A stretch of DNA of 5,943 bases from Dehalococcoidales bacterium (GTDB lineage Bacteria; Chloroflexota; Dehalococcoidia; Dehalococcoidales; UBA2162): positions 1,218,201 through 1,224,143 of the forward strand of contig CP070800.1 of the NCBI GenBank assembly GCA_020343555.1, read 5' to 3'. This document shows positions 1-5,516 of this stretch, piece after piece. The first letter of the stretch is position 1, and each line of letters starts with the position of its first letter. The position numbers were made by a program, and so were the translations under genes. The notes under the pieces are model-generated. The model was given only the letters and a program-made list of their open reading frames with translations, made no database searches and was not told the origin of the DNA.

Positions 1-1528
1 TAAGAGCACTGAAAATGAACACCATCATCGCGCCAATGAACAGACCGACAATTACTATAGGATCTCTCAGACTGATATCAATATTGACTTCCTGGACTCT
101 CATTGTCTCACCGAAAGCCGCCGTCATTCCGAGAGCAGCCAACGCGGCGGAACCGATCGCAAATCCCTTACCGGTAGCTGCTGTGGTGTTACCCAGTGAA
201 TCCAGGGCATCGGTCCTTTCTCTTACTTCCGGATCAAGGTGCGCCTGTTCGGCAATACCACCGGCATTATCGGCAACCGGTCCATAAGCATCCGTCGCCA
301 GCGTGATTCCAAGCGTAGAGAGCATACCGAGTGCTGCGATCGCTATTCCATAAAGGTCGGCAACTCTATATGAAATTACAGTTGCGACTACAACCAGCAG
401 AACCGGTAAAAGAGTACTCATCATGGCGGTGCCGAAACCTTTAATGATTAATGTTCCGGTACCTGTCTCAGCCGATTCTGCAATCGCCTGGGTTGGTTTA
501 TAGGTATAAGAAGTATAGTACTCTACACTCAGACCTATGAGTATACCGGCAACCAGGCCGGATACTACAGCCCAGAATACGCCGAAATCAACTCCTTCCA
601 TCTGCCAGATGACTATACCCGATACGATAACAACCAGTACTGAAGCTATATAAATACCACGCCGTAAAGCCCAGAGTAATGAATTCATCTCGGCCTTCTC
701 ACCTGTTCTGACGAAGAACGTACCGATTATACCGGAAAGAATTCCACCCGCTGCAATGATAAATGGCAGAACAGCCATATCCGAATCCCAGGCAAATCCC
801 GCTGCTACCGCTACTACAAGGGTAGCAACTATTGAAGCAGCATATGATTCAAAAAGATCAGCACCCATTCCGGCAATATCACCGACATTGTCTCCTACAT
901 TGTCTGCTATAACTCCCGGATTTCGAGGATCATCTTCTGGGATACCAGCTTCTACCTTACCGACCAGGTCTGATCCTACGTCGGCACCTTTAGTAAAGAT
1001 TCCTCCGCCTACCCTGGAGAACAGGGCGATCGACGAAGCGCCGAAACTAAATCCAACGATAATATTGACTATTTCTTTTCCCCCGAATATCAGGTAAATA
1101 ATGCTCAGGCCAAGAATACCCAGCGCTACCACCGTCGTGCCCATCACTGCGCCACTGGAAAACGCAACCCGCAGGGCAGGATTCAATCCCTTTTGCGCTG
1201 CCGCAGCGGTCCGCCCGTTTGCTTTCACTCCCATTCTCATCCCGATATATCCGGCACCTCCGGATGTAATGGCACCAAACAGGTAGGCAACACCGGTTTT
1301 CCATCCGATATCCGGTATCACAGTCAGGACGACGAACACTATTATTACGAATACAACTAAGGTGATGTATTCACGCCGGAGGAAAGCTTTCGATCCTTCC
1401 TCGATTGCCGCGGTTATCTCTCTGATTCTCTCGCTGCCTGCATCTTTTTTCAACACATTCACAGCGAGGAATATTACGAACGCAAGGCCAATAACCCCGG
1501 CTATTACGGCAAACCATATCAAGTCCAT
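1..1528 (-). CDS. hppA: Membrane-bound ion-translocating pyrophosphatase, N-terminal ~509 residues (3' end outside window)
   Basis: This integral membrane enzyme hydrolyses pyrophosphate and uses the energy to pump H+ or Na+ across the membrane. The frame is open from the ATG at 1528-1526 to the left edge. The N-terminus is a hydrophobic helix, then KKDAGSERIREI and EEGSKAFLRREY, typical of the family. The substrate site is clear: GGGIFTKGADVGSDLVGK (174-191), then EAGIPEDDPRNP and ADNVGDNVGD (208-217). Residue 227 is a glutamate in helix 6 (ADLFES), the ion-gate position of many prokaryotic enzymes. GNTTAATGKG (446-455) has Ala450 and Gly453 where K+-independent enzymes have Lys and Thr, so a K+-dependent enzyme is likely. 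Full family members have about 16 helices and 650-800 residues; the last few helices are missing here. Whether it pumps Na+ or H+ cannot be decided. It follows the translin gene by 54 bases, with AAAGGAG upstream of the start. Confidence 0.97.
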   Translation of the reverse strand, partial: MDLIWFAVIAGVIGLAFVIFLAVNVLKKDAGSERIREITAAIEEGSKAFLRREYITLVVFVIIVFVVLTVIPDIGWKTGVAYLFGAITSGGAGYIGMRMGVKANGRTAAAAQKGLNPALRVAFSSGAVMGTTVVALGILGLSIIYLIFGGKEIVNIIVGFSFGASSIALFSRVGGGIFTKGADVGSDLVGKVEAGIPEDDPRNPGVIADNVGDNVGDIAGMGADLFESYAASIVATLVVAVAAGFAWDSDMAVLPFIIAAGGILSGIIGTFFVRTGEKAEMNSLLWALRRGIYIASVLVVIVSGIVIWQMEGVDFGVFWAVVSGLVAGILIGLSVEYYTSYTYKPTQAIAESAETGTGTLIIKGFGTAMMSTLLPVLLVVVATVISYRVADLYGIAIAALGMLSTLGITLATDAYGPVADNAGGIAEQAHLDPEVRERTDALDSLGNTTAATGKGFAIGSAALAALGMTAAFGETMRVQEVNIDISLRDPIVIVGLFIGAMMVFIFSAL

Positions 1529-1537
1529 TTAGAAATA

Positions 1538-1544
1538 CTCCTTT
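1538..1544 (-). promoter_or_regulatory. Ribosome-binding site of hppA
   Basis: AAAGGAG on the minus strand lies 9 bases before the ATG at 1528. This is a strong Shine-Dalgarno match and fixes the pyrophosphatase start. Confidence 0.85.
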
Positions 1545-1582
1545 CTCTTATCGATGAGTCGATTATTGTATTGCTATGGTTA

Positions 1583-2242
1583 TTACCGGTCTTCCTCTAT
1601 TATTTCAAGCTTCTTTTCCAGTTTTTCTATTCTCTGCCCCAGGTCTTGCTGGGTTATCAAAAGCGTCAGGTCACTCCTTGTTCTTTCAAGCACGCCCCGA
1701 AGCATGTCTGTTGTCCTCCGGAGTCCTCCCGTGATCGCATCCGGAAAGTCTATGGTAACAAGAACACTGTATATATCGTCCATCGCCGTGAGGAGTTTTT
1801 CACCTTTCGAAATATCTCCTTTTCTCATACTGTCCAGCAGGTAGCGTCTTAACTCACTGGCAGCCTCGCCCAGACCGTTCAGATAAGCTGCGGAATCCAC
1901 CGCCAGCTCCTCCGCAGTCGGAAGTAATTTACCTGTAACGATATTCAGTACAGCACAGCCTTCAACATACTCTTTCTGGGCATCCCGCAATGAACCGGTA
2001 TTTACCAGTTCAGGACTGCCGGCAAGAGCTTCTTCGCTTTCCGTAAGTAACTTATGGGCTGATTCAAGCAGTCCTTCCGCTTTTTCGAACTCCTGCCTGT
2101 GTATCGCCCTGATTGCCTCGCTACAACAGCGAATAGCTTCCCGGCACATCGGAAGCATCTTTTCTCTCGCCTTGTCTTTCGCGGTCAGGTTTTCTCGTAC
2201 CTGTTTGGATATTATATCAAGGTTATCAGTAGGTTCACTCAT
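1583..2242 (-). CDS. Translin family protein (COG2178-like, predicted RNA-binding/RNase)
   Basis: A 219-residue, almost entirely alpha-helical, charged, soluble protein. It resembles archaeal and bacterial translin-family proteins, relatives of eukaryotic translin/TRAX, which form ring-shaped octamers that bind and, in TRAX-type members, cut RNA. Supporting segments are the early helix with REAIRCCSEAIRAIHR (34-49), KEYVEG (90-95) and the C-terminal FPDAITGGLRRTTDMLRGV (166-184) followed by LERTRSDLTLL. KEYVEG matches the EYVEA motif of TRAX, whose two glutamates belong to the metal-dependent RNase site, so E91 and E94 may be catalytic. This is inferred from the motif, not from a structure alignment. 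The last 20 residues look like a short coiled coil. The ATG start has AGAGAGGT close upstream. It heads a probable two-gene unit with hppA. The family call is solid; RNase activity and biological role are unknown. Confidence 0.85.
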   Translation of the reverse strand: MSEPTDNLDIISKQVRENLTAKDKAREKMLPMCREAIRCCSEAIRAIHRQEFEKAEGLLESAHKLLTESEEALAGSPELVNTGSLRDAQKEYVEGCAVLNIVTGKLLPTAEELAVDSAAYLNGLGEAASELRRYLLDSMRKGDISKGEKLLTAMDDIYSVLVTIDFPDAITGGLRRTTDMLRGVLERTRSDLTLLITQQDLGQRIEKLEKKLEIIEEDR

Positions 2243-2246
2243 TAAT

Positions 2247-2254
2247 ACCTCTCT
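2247..2254 (-). promoter_or_regulatory. Ribosome-binding site of the translin-family gene
   Basis: AGAGAGGT on the minus strand, with its GAGG core 5 bases before the ATG at 2242. It supports that start codon. Confidence 0.75.
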
Positions 2255-2267
2255 ATTCCGGTATTTA

Positions 2268-2432
2268 TCACTTTTTATCCGCGTTCGGATTTAATATTGT
2301 AGCCGGGTAAGAAATACAGTATCGAAAAATCTCGAATGTTGATTCATAAAAAGAGCGTAATAGTGCAGTTCGTTTGAGAAAGTGTAATCCTACGACCATT
2401 CGGTGAGGGCTGGCATCAATCATACACAGCAT
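2268..2432 (-). CDS. Possible small ORF (54 aa), unrecognised; may be spurious
   Basis: An ATG at 2432-2430 opens a 54-codon frame ending in TGA at 2270-2268, 25 bases before the translin gene. The frame stays open a few codons further upstream, to a TAG. The product would start MLCMIDASPHRMV and end ILNPNADKK; it has two cysteines, many aromatic residues and no motif I recognise. In its favour, a good promoter lies just upstream and it sits directly before a co-directional gene. Against it, the nearest purine-rich match (AGGGAG) is about 14 bases from the ATG, too far for a normal ribosome-binding site. A frame of this length also arises readily by chance in 300 bases. It could be a real small protein, a leader ORF, a remnant of a decayed gene, or nothing. 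Confidence 0.2.
   Translation of the reverse strand: MLCMIDASPHRMVVGLHFLKRTALLRSFYESTFEIFRYCISYPATILNPNADKK
2296..2325 (-). promoter_or_regulatory. Candidate second promoter for translin-hppA
   Basis: On the minus strand, TCGATA (2325-2320) and TACAAT (2301-2296) are separated by 18 bases. The -10 is good and the -35 weak (4 of 6). Transcription would begin near 2289, giving a leader of roughly 47 bases before the translin ATG. Pattern match only. Confidence 0.35.
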
Positions 2433-2462
2433 CTGGCGGAATTCTTCTCCCTAATAAGCCAT

Positions 2463-2491
2463 ACTATAAAGACCAAACGTGCAGGTTTCAA
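2463..2491 (-). promoter_or_regulatory. Sigma70-type promoter upstream of translin-hppA
   Basis: On the minus strand, TTGAAA (2491-2486), a 17-base spacer and TATAGT (2468-2463) make a good match to the housekeeping consensus. Predicted transcription start is near 2456. The resulting leader before the translin ATG would be about 210 bases, long enough to hold the small ORF or RNA structure. It marks the boundary between the lysA-yraN unit and the translin-hppA unit. Confidence 0.55.
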
Positions 2492-2557
2492 TGACGGTTT
2501 TACGTAAAGTAGTATATTTTAACATAGCCGTTCACAGGGGTAAAGTCTAGAAAACGC

Positions 2558-2923
2558 TTATTCTTCCTCCACCGCGTTCTCTATAAACTCGATACGCGAT
2601 GGTTTTCCATTTTCATTTATCTCCACGGCTGCTACATCAATACGCCACGTCTTTCCCGGATTCTCATGGGTTTGAAGGTAATAAAGCGCACAGGCTCTCA
2701 TCCTTTCTCTCTTGGTTCGTGTAATAGATTCCTCCGGAGTACCAAAATCCGTACCTGTTTTTGTTCTAACCTCGGTGAAAACGAGTTCATCTTTTTGTTT
2801 TGAGATGATATCAATCTCTCCGTGAGGGCAGCTGTAGTTTGTTTCCAGGATACGGTGATGTTTTTTCTTAAGGTGATCACGCGCCAGCTTTTCCCCGATA
2901 TTTCCTGTATCTTTTCTTTTCAT
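2558..2923 (-). CDS. yraN: YraN / UPF0102 family endonuclease-like protein
   Basis: A 121-residue protein, the usual size for this family, with the restriction-endonuclease/Holliday-junction-resolvase-like fold. The signature runs in order: TGNIGEKLARDHL (6-18), RILETNYSCPHGEIDII (24-40) and LVFTEVRTKTGTDFG (47-61). The presumed metal-binding residues E36, D38 and E51 are present. The basic residue of the E-x-K motif is Arg53, a variation also seen in other members. The family's cellular role is not firmly established; a part in DNA processing is inferred from the fold and its frequent position beside rnhB. Its ATG overlaps the rnhB TGA by one base (TGATG) and has no Shine-Dalgarno sequence, so translation is probably coupled to rnhB. 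It ends the cluster; no clear terminator follows. Confidence 0.93.
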   Translation of the reverse strand: MKRKDTGNIGEKLARDHLKKKHHRILETNYSCPHGEIDIISKQKDELVFTEVRTKTGTDFGTPEESITRTKRERMRACALYYLQTHENPGKTWRIDVAAVEINENGKPSRIEFIENAVEEE

Positions 2924-3534
2924 CAGATCAGTTCGCGTACCGGACTGAACGTTTTCCTGTGAACAGCACAGGGACCCAGCCGCTGAAGGTTTTCTACATG
3001 CATTCGTGTACCGTACCCTTTGTGGCTTGCCAGTCCATACCCCGAATATTCTAAATCGAGTTTTGCCATTAATTTATCTCGTGATACTTTAGCAATTATC
3101 GAAGCACAGGCTATGGAGTAGCTAAAATCATCTCCCCGAGTTATTCCTTTCTGCGGTAAATTAACTTCGGGTAAACTCAGATAATCCACAAGCATATAAT
3201 CGGCTGGTGGAAATAGTTGTTCTACAGCCGACTTCATTGCCAGGCGAGTTGCCGCGACTATACCAAGACTGTCAATTGTATCAAGATTGGACACGCCGAT
3301 CCCTATCGCTAGGGCAGATTCATGGATATCGTGAAATAGGGATTCTCGTTTTAACGGGGTTAATTTCTTACTGTCTCTGACCTGGGTTATAAATGGGAGG
3401 TCTTTATGCAATGGGAGAATTACAGCTGCAGCTACCACGGGTCCGGCAAGAGCGCCCCGACCGGCTTCATCCACACCGGCTATATTCCGGTATCCCCTTG
3501 CTTCAAGGATTTTTTCTTCGTCGAATGAAGGCAT
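2923..3534 (-). CDS. rnhB: Ribonuclease HII
   Basis: This enzyme cuts the RNA strand of RNA:DNA hybrids and excises single ribonucleotides misincorporated in DNA. Numbered from the ATG at 3534, the 203-residue product has AGVDEAGRGALAGPVVAAAV (19-38) with catalytic D22 and E23, then RDSKKLTP (53-60), VDY with D117, and GDD...ACASIIAKVSRD (134-153), where D135 is the likely fourth acidic residue. GYGTRMH (173-179) and VHRKTFSPV (191-199) complete the pattern. The length matches ordinary bacterial RNase HII (about 200 residues). A longer frame begins at the ATG at 3624 and adds 30 residues. I preferred 3534 because the longer form overlaps ricT by 88 bases and has no ribosome-binding site. The chosen ATG lies one base after the ricT stop (TGA-T-ATG), suggesting coupled translation. 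The start is less certain than the function. Confidence 0.93.
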   Translation of the reverse strand: MPSFDEEKILEARGYRNIAGVDEAGRGALAGPVVAAAVILPLHKDLPFITQVRDSKKLTPLKRESLFHDIHESALAIGIGVSNLDTIDSLGIVAATRLAMKSAVEQLFPPADYMLVDYLSLPEVNLPQKGITRGDDFSYSIACASIIAKVSRDKLMAKLDLEYSGYGLASHKGYGTRMHVENLQRLGPCAVHRKTFSPVRELI

Positions 3535-3535
3535 A

Positions 3536-4423
3536 TCAAGGTTTTGTTTTTTCGTTATCTTTCTCAGCACTCCTGCTGTTGTCTTTAATTCTTCTACTAT
3601 TATTTCCCTGATCACGCTTGCCATCGATCATAAGGGAAACCTCGTTCAGAGGAAACTCCACTATCGCCTGTGTTTCCAGTTCAACCATTACAGATACCTT
3701 GAGAGGATTGATATCAACCACTTTAGCTTCACCTGAAGGTGTCATCACACGCTGACCGGCTCGAGGCATCCTGTCTTTCATTTCCTGATAATAGTCATTC
3801 TCGTATACCAGGCAGCACATTAATCGGCCGCATACACCTGATATTTTCATCGGGTTAAGCGGAAGACCCTGGTCTTTGGCCATTCTCATAGATACGGGAG
3901 TAAAGTTACTTAAAAAAGTCATACAACACAATGGTCTGCCACACCTGCCACAGCCGCCGGTCATCTTGGCTTCATCTCTGGGTCCTGTTTGACGCATTTC
4001 AACGCGCACTTTCAGTCGTTTCGCTAATTCTCTGACGAGTTCACGGAAATCTACTCGCTCGGCAGCGCTGAAGTGCAACGTCAACCTGCTGCCGTCCAGA
4101 TTATATTCGGCAGCGAGCAGTTTCATGTTCAGCTTTAGCTTTTCCACTAGCTTAGTACATTCTTCAAGCGCTTCTTCTTCTTTATCTTCGTACTGTTTTG
4201 CTCTATCAATATCTTCCGGTTCTGCTTTTCGAACCACGGACTTTAACGGATTTTCGATATCGCTGTCAACAACCTCCCCTGGAGCTACAACCACCTGCCC
4301 TAATTCCAATCCACGGGTTGTCTCGACAATGACATGATCGTTTACTTCAAGATTCAGGTCTCCCGGATCGAAATAGTATATCTTACCAGCCTGCTTAAAT
4401 CGTACGCCAACTACTTCAGCCAT
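3536..4423 (-). CDS. ricT: PSP1-domain protein, RicT/YaaT family
   Basis: A 295-residue protein of the RicT (YaaT) family. In Bacillus, RicT joins RicA and RicF in an Fe-S-containing complex that modulates RNase Y and developmental phosphorelays. The N-terminal half (VVGVRFKQAGKIYYF, then TTRGLELGQVV) is typical of the family. A helical stretch follows, then the cysteine-rich core: GGCGRCGRPLCC (156-167) and GVCGRLMCC (196-204). Seven cysteines (158, 161, 166, 167, 198, 203, 204) in this arrangement fit cluster ligands. A small beta domain (about 220-268) and a hydrophilic, charged, low-complexity tail (268-295) end the protein. No ricA or ricF lies in the window, so its role here may differ from Bacillus. 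It begins 3 bases after the holB stop, behind AAGAGGT; the holB-ricT order is also known from Firmicutes. Confidence 0.94.
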   Translation of the reverse strand: MAEVVGVRFKQAGKIYYFDPGDLNLEVNDHVIVETTRGLELGQVVVAPGEVVDSDIENPLKSVVRKAEPEDIDRAKQYEDKEEEALEECTKLVEKLKLNMKLLAAEYNLDGSRLTLHFSAAERVDFRELVRELAKRLKVRVEMRQTGPRDEAKMTGGCGRCGRPLCCMTFLSNFTPVSMRMAKDQGLPLNPMKISGVCGRLMCCLVYENDYYQEMKDRMPRAGQRVMTPSGEAKVVDINPLKVSVMVELETQAIVEFPLNEVSLMIDGKRDQGNNSRRIKDNSRSAEKDNEKTKP

Positions 4424-4426
4424 AAT

Positions 4427-5473
4427 CTACCTCTTATTTAAGGACGCCATCATGCTTCCCTGGCCCGTATCGGTCATATCCATCATAAGCACTTCAAGAA
4501 CAAGCCTGGGATTAGCATTCTGTTTTAACTCTACGTTCGCTTTCTGTATACTCCGAATAAAGTTCCTTATAGCGGAGAGACTTCTTTTTTCCGCCATTCC
4601 GGTTAATTCATCTAAGCGGTGTATATTAATCATATTATCTATTGAATGCGTCTTAATCAATAGCATATCACGCCAGAGATCCAGAAGTATATTAAGTCTT
4701 TCGAAAACATAATTCCGGTCACTATTAAATTTCGATGCCAGTTGTGTAGAAAGTGCAAATCTTGTCTCGATGTCGGCATCCACAACATCCAGCATGTTTT
4801 CCAGCATTTCTTCACGCTGTTCGACCAGACTTTCATCCTGTGTCGCTGAGATAGCCCAACCAATTCGCCCTCTGGATAACCGTGCCAGCAGATTCGCTTT
4901 CTCCGTATCAATCCCCCAACTAGTAGTCAAAGATTCCATAATTTTCGTAGATGGTACCGGAACAAACTCAACCGGCTGGCATCGTGACACAACTGTCTCA
5001 AGTAACAGACTAGAGTCGGTCACCAGGAGTATAAAAACTACCTTACTTTCAGGTTCCTCGAGAGTTTTCAGCAGTGCATTCGCCGCTTCTACGGAAAGTA
5101 ACTCGGCATTTTCAATGATATATACTCTGTATTTACCTTCGAAAGGTGGCAGGCTGGCAGAATGCTGTATCTGTCTTATCTGATCGATACTGATCTCGGT
5201 TTTAGATTTAGAGTCGGTCGACGGATCGTTGGCAGCAATTCCGACTTTTTGAACATCCGCATGTTTCAGGTCGGTGACCTTTATGCACGATTGGCACTGT
5301 CCACAAGGCATTTCCCTACTTTCACAATTCAATGCCCTCGCCAGGTCCATCGCCATTGTCATCTTCCCCGAGTGGTCAGGTCCGATAAACATATAAGCAT
5401 GGGATACCGCCCCCATATCCAGGCTTCTTTGCAGAAGTTCAACAGCCTTATCCTGACCAATTATCCGCCACAT
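4427..5473 (-). CDS. holB: DNA polymerase III, delta' subunit (clamp loader)
   Basis: The delta' subunit is a fixed part of the clamp loader that places the beta sliding clamp on primed DNA. Numbered from the ATG at 5473 (348 residues), it opens MWRIIGQDKAVELLQRSL, then AYMFIGPDHSGKMT (26-39, a P-loop-like motif). A four-cysteine zinc module follows (C50, C57, C60, C63). Next come YRVYIIENAE (115-124, the degenerate Walker B), NALLKTLEEP (132-141) and SRC (163-165), whose arginine acts in trans on the neighbouring ATPase subunit. The Walker B region has ENAE instead of an Asp-Glu pair, and Met follows the P-loop lysine, so ATP hydrolysis is unlikely, as usual for delta'. The C-terminal third is the helical collar domain. 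A GTG at 5509 would add 12 residues and overlap lysA; I chose 5473 because AGGGA lies 8 bases upstream and homologues begin near this methionine. Confidence 0.95.
   Translation of the reverse strand: MWRIIGQDKAVELLQRSLDMGAVSHAYMFIGPDHSGKMTMAMDLARALNCESREMPCGQCQSCIKVTDLKHADVQKVGIAANDPSTDSKSKTEISIDQIRQIQHSASLPPFEGKYRVYIIENAELLSVEAANALLKTLEEPESKVVFILLVTDSSLLLETVVSRCQPVEFVPVPSTKIMESLTTSWGIDTEKANLLARLSRGRIGWAISATQDESLVEQREEMLENMLDVVDADIETRFALSTQLASKFNSDRNYVFERLNILLDLWRDMLLIKTHSIDNMINIHRLDELTGMAEKRSLSAIRNFIRSIQKANVELKQNANPRLVLEVLMMDMTDTGQGSMMASLNKR
4429..4435 (-). promoter_or_regulatory. Ribosome-binding site of ricT
   Basis: AAGAGGT on the minus strand, 5 bases before the ATG at 4423. It overlaps the last codons of holB, including the TAG stop at 4429-4427, so the two genes are tightly packed. 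Confidence 0.75.
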
Positions 5474-5481
5474 ATAGTACG

Positions 5482-5486
5482 TCCCT
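5482..5486 (-). promoter_or_regulatory. Ribosome-binding site deciding the holB start
   Basis: AGGGA on the minus strand, 8 bases before the ATG at 5473. It supports the shorter holB product over the GTG at 5509. Confidence 0.65.
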
Positions 5487-5516
5487 AAAAAATCATTACA
5501 CCAGGTCACACCTGGT
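5487..5516 (-). terminator. Inverted repeat plus T tract at the lysA end; weak terminator or attenuator
   Basis: On the minus strand, ACCAGGT (5516-5510), a 3-base loop and ACCTGGT (5506-5500) form a perfect 7-bp stem. It is followed after 7 bases by TTTTTT (5492-5487). The stem covers the last sense codons of lysA; the stop and T tract come next, directly before the holB ribosome-binding site. The gap between stem and T tract is larger than in a classical intrinsic terminator, and the 3-base loop is tight, so termination would be partial at best. The repeat could instead be a protein-binding palindrome or influence holB translation. Confidence 0.35.

Larger units (their letters stand above)
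2243..2557. other. 315-base intergenic region between yraN and the translin gene
   Basis: This is the only gap over 300 bases. It holds two candidate minus-strand promoters (2463-2491 and 2296-2325), an open frame of 54 codons (2268-2432) and the translin ribosome-binding site. I looked for a tRNA, a recognisable riboswitch core and an intrinsic terminator after yraN and found none convincing. TTTACGTAAA at 2500-2509 is a short palindrome just upstream of the -35 element of the first promoter and could be an operator, but this is speculative. Confidence 0.6.

Noticed and set aside
15..1304. Open frames opposite hppA at 15-287, 756-1097 and 1101-1286 (plus strand) and in another minus frame at 1047-1304
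   Set aside because: They lie over the strongly conserved pyrophosphatase frame, have low-complexity or unfamiliar translations and show no start signals. They are shadows.
1529..1582. Small hairpin ATCGA-CTCA-TCGAT between the translin gene and hppA as a terminator
   Set aside because: The stem is only 5 bp and no T tract follows; the hppA ribosome-binding site comes next. Read-through is more likely.
2243..2557. A tRNA gene or known riboswitch in the intergenic gap
   Set aside because: No T-loop/acceptor arrangement closes into a cloverleaf on either strand, and no familiar riboswitch core was recognised. A covariance-model search would settle this.
4125..5488. Plus-strand open frames opposite ricT and holB (4125-4337, 4452-4712, 4770-5183, 5162-5488)
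   Set aside because: Their serine-rich translations are typical of antisense reading of real genes, and both opposing genes have clear family motifs.
5474..5509. GTG start for holB at 5509
   Set aside because: It would overlap lysA and sits in the inverted repeat, while the ATG at 5473 has AGGGA at good spacing and begins with the usual delta' N-terminus.
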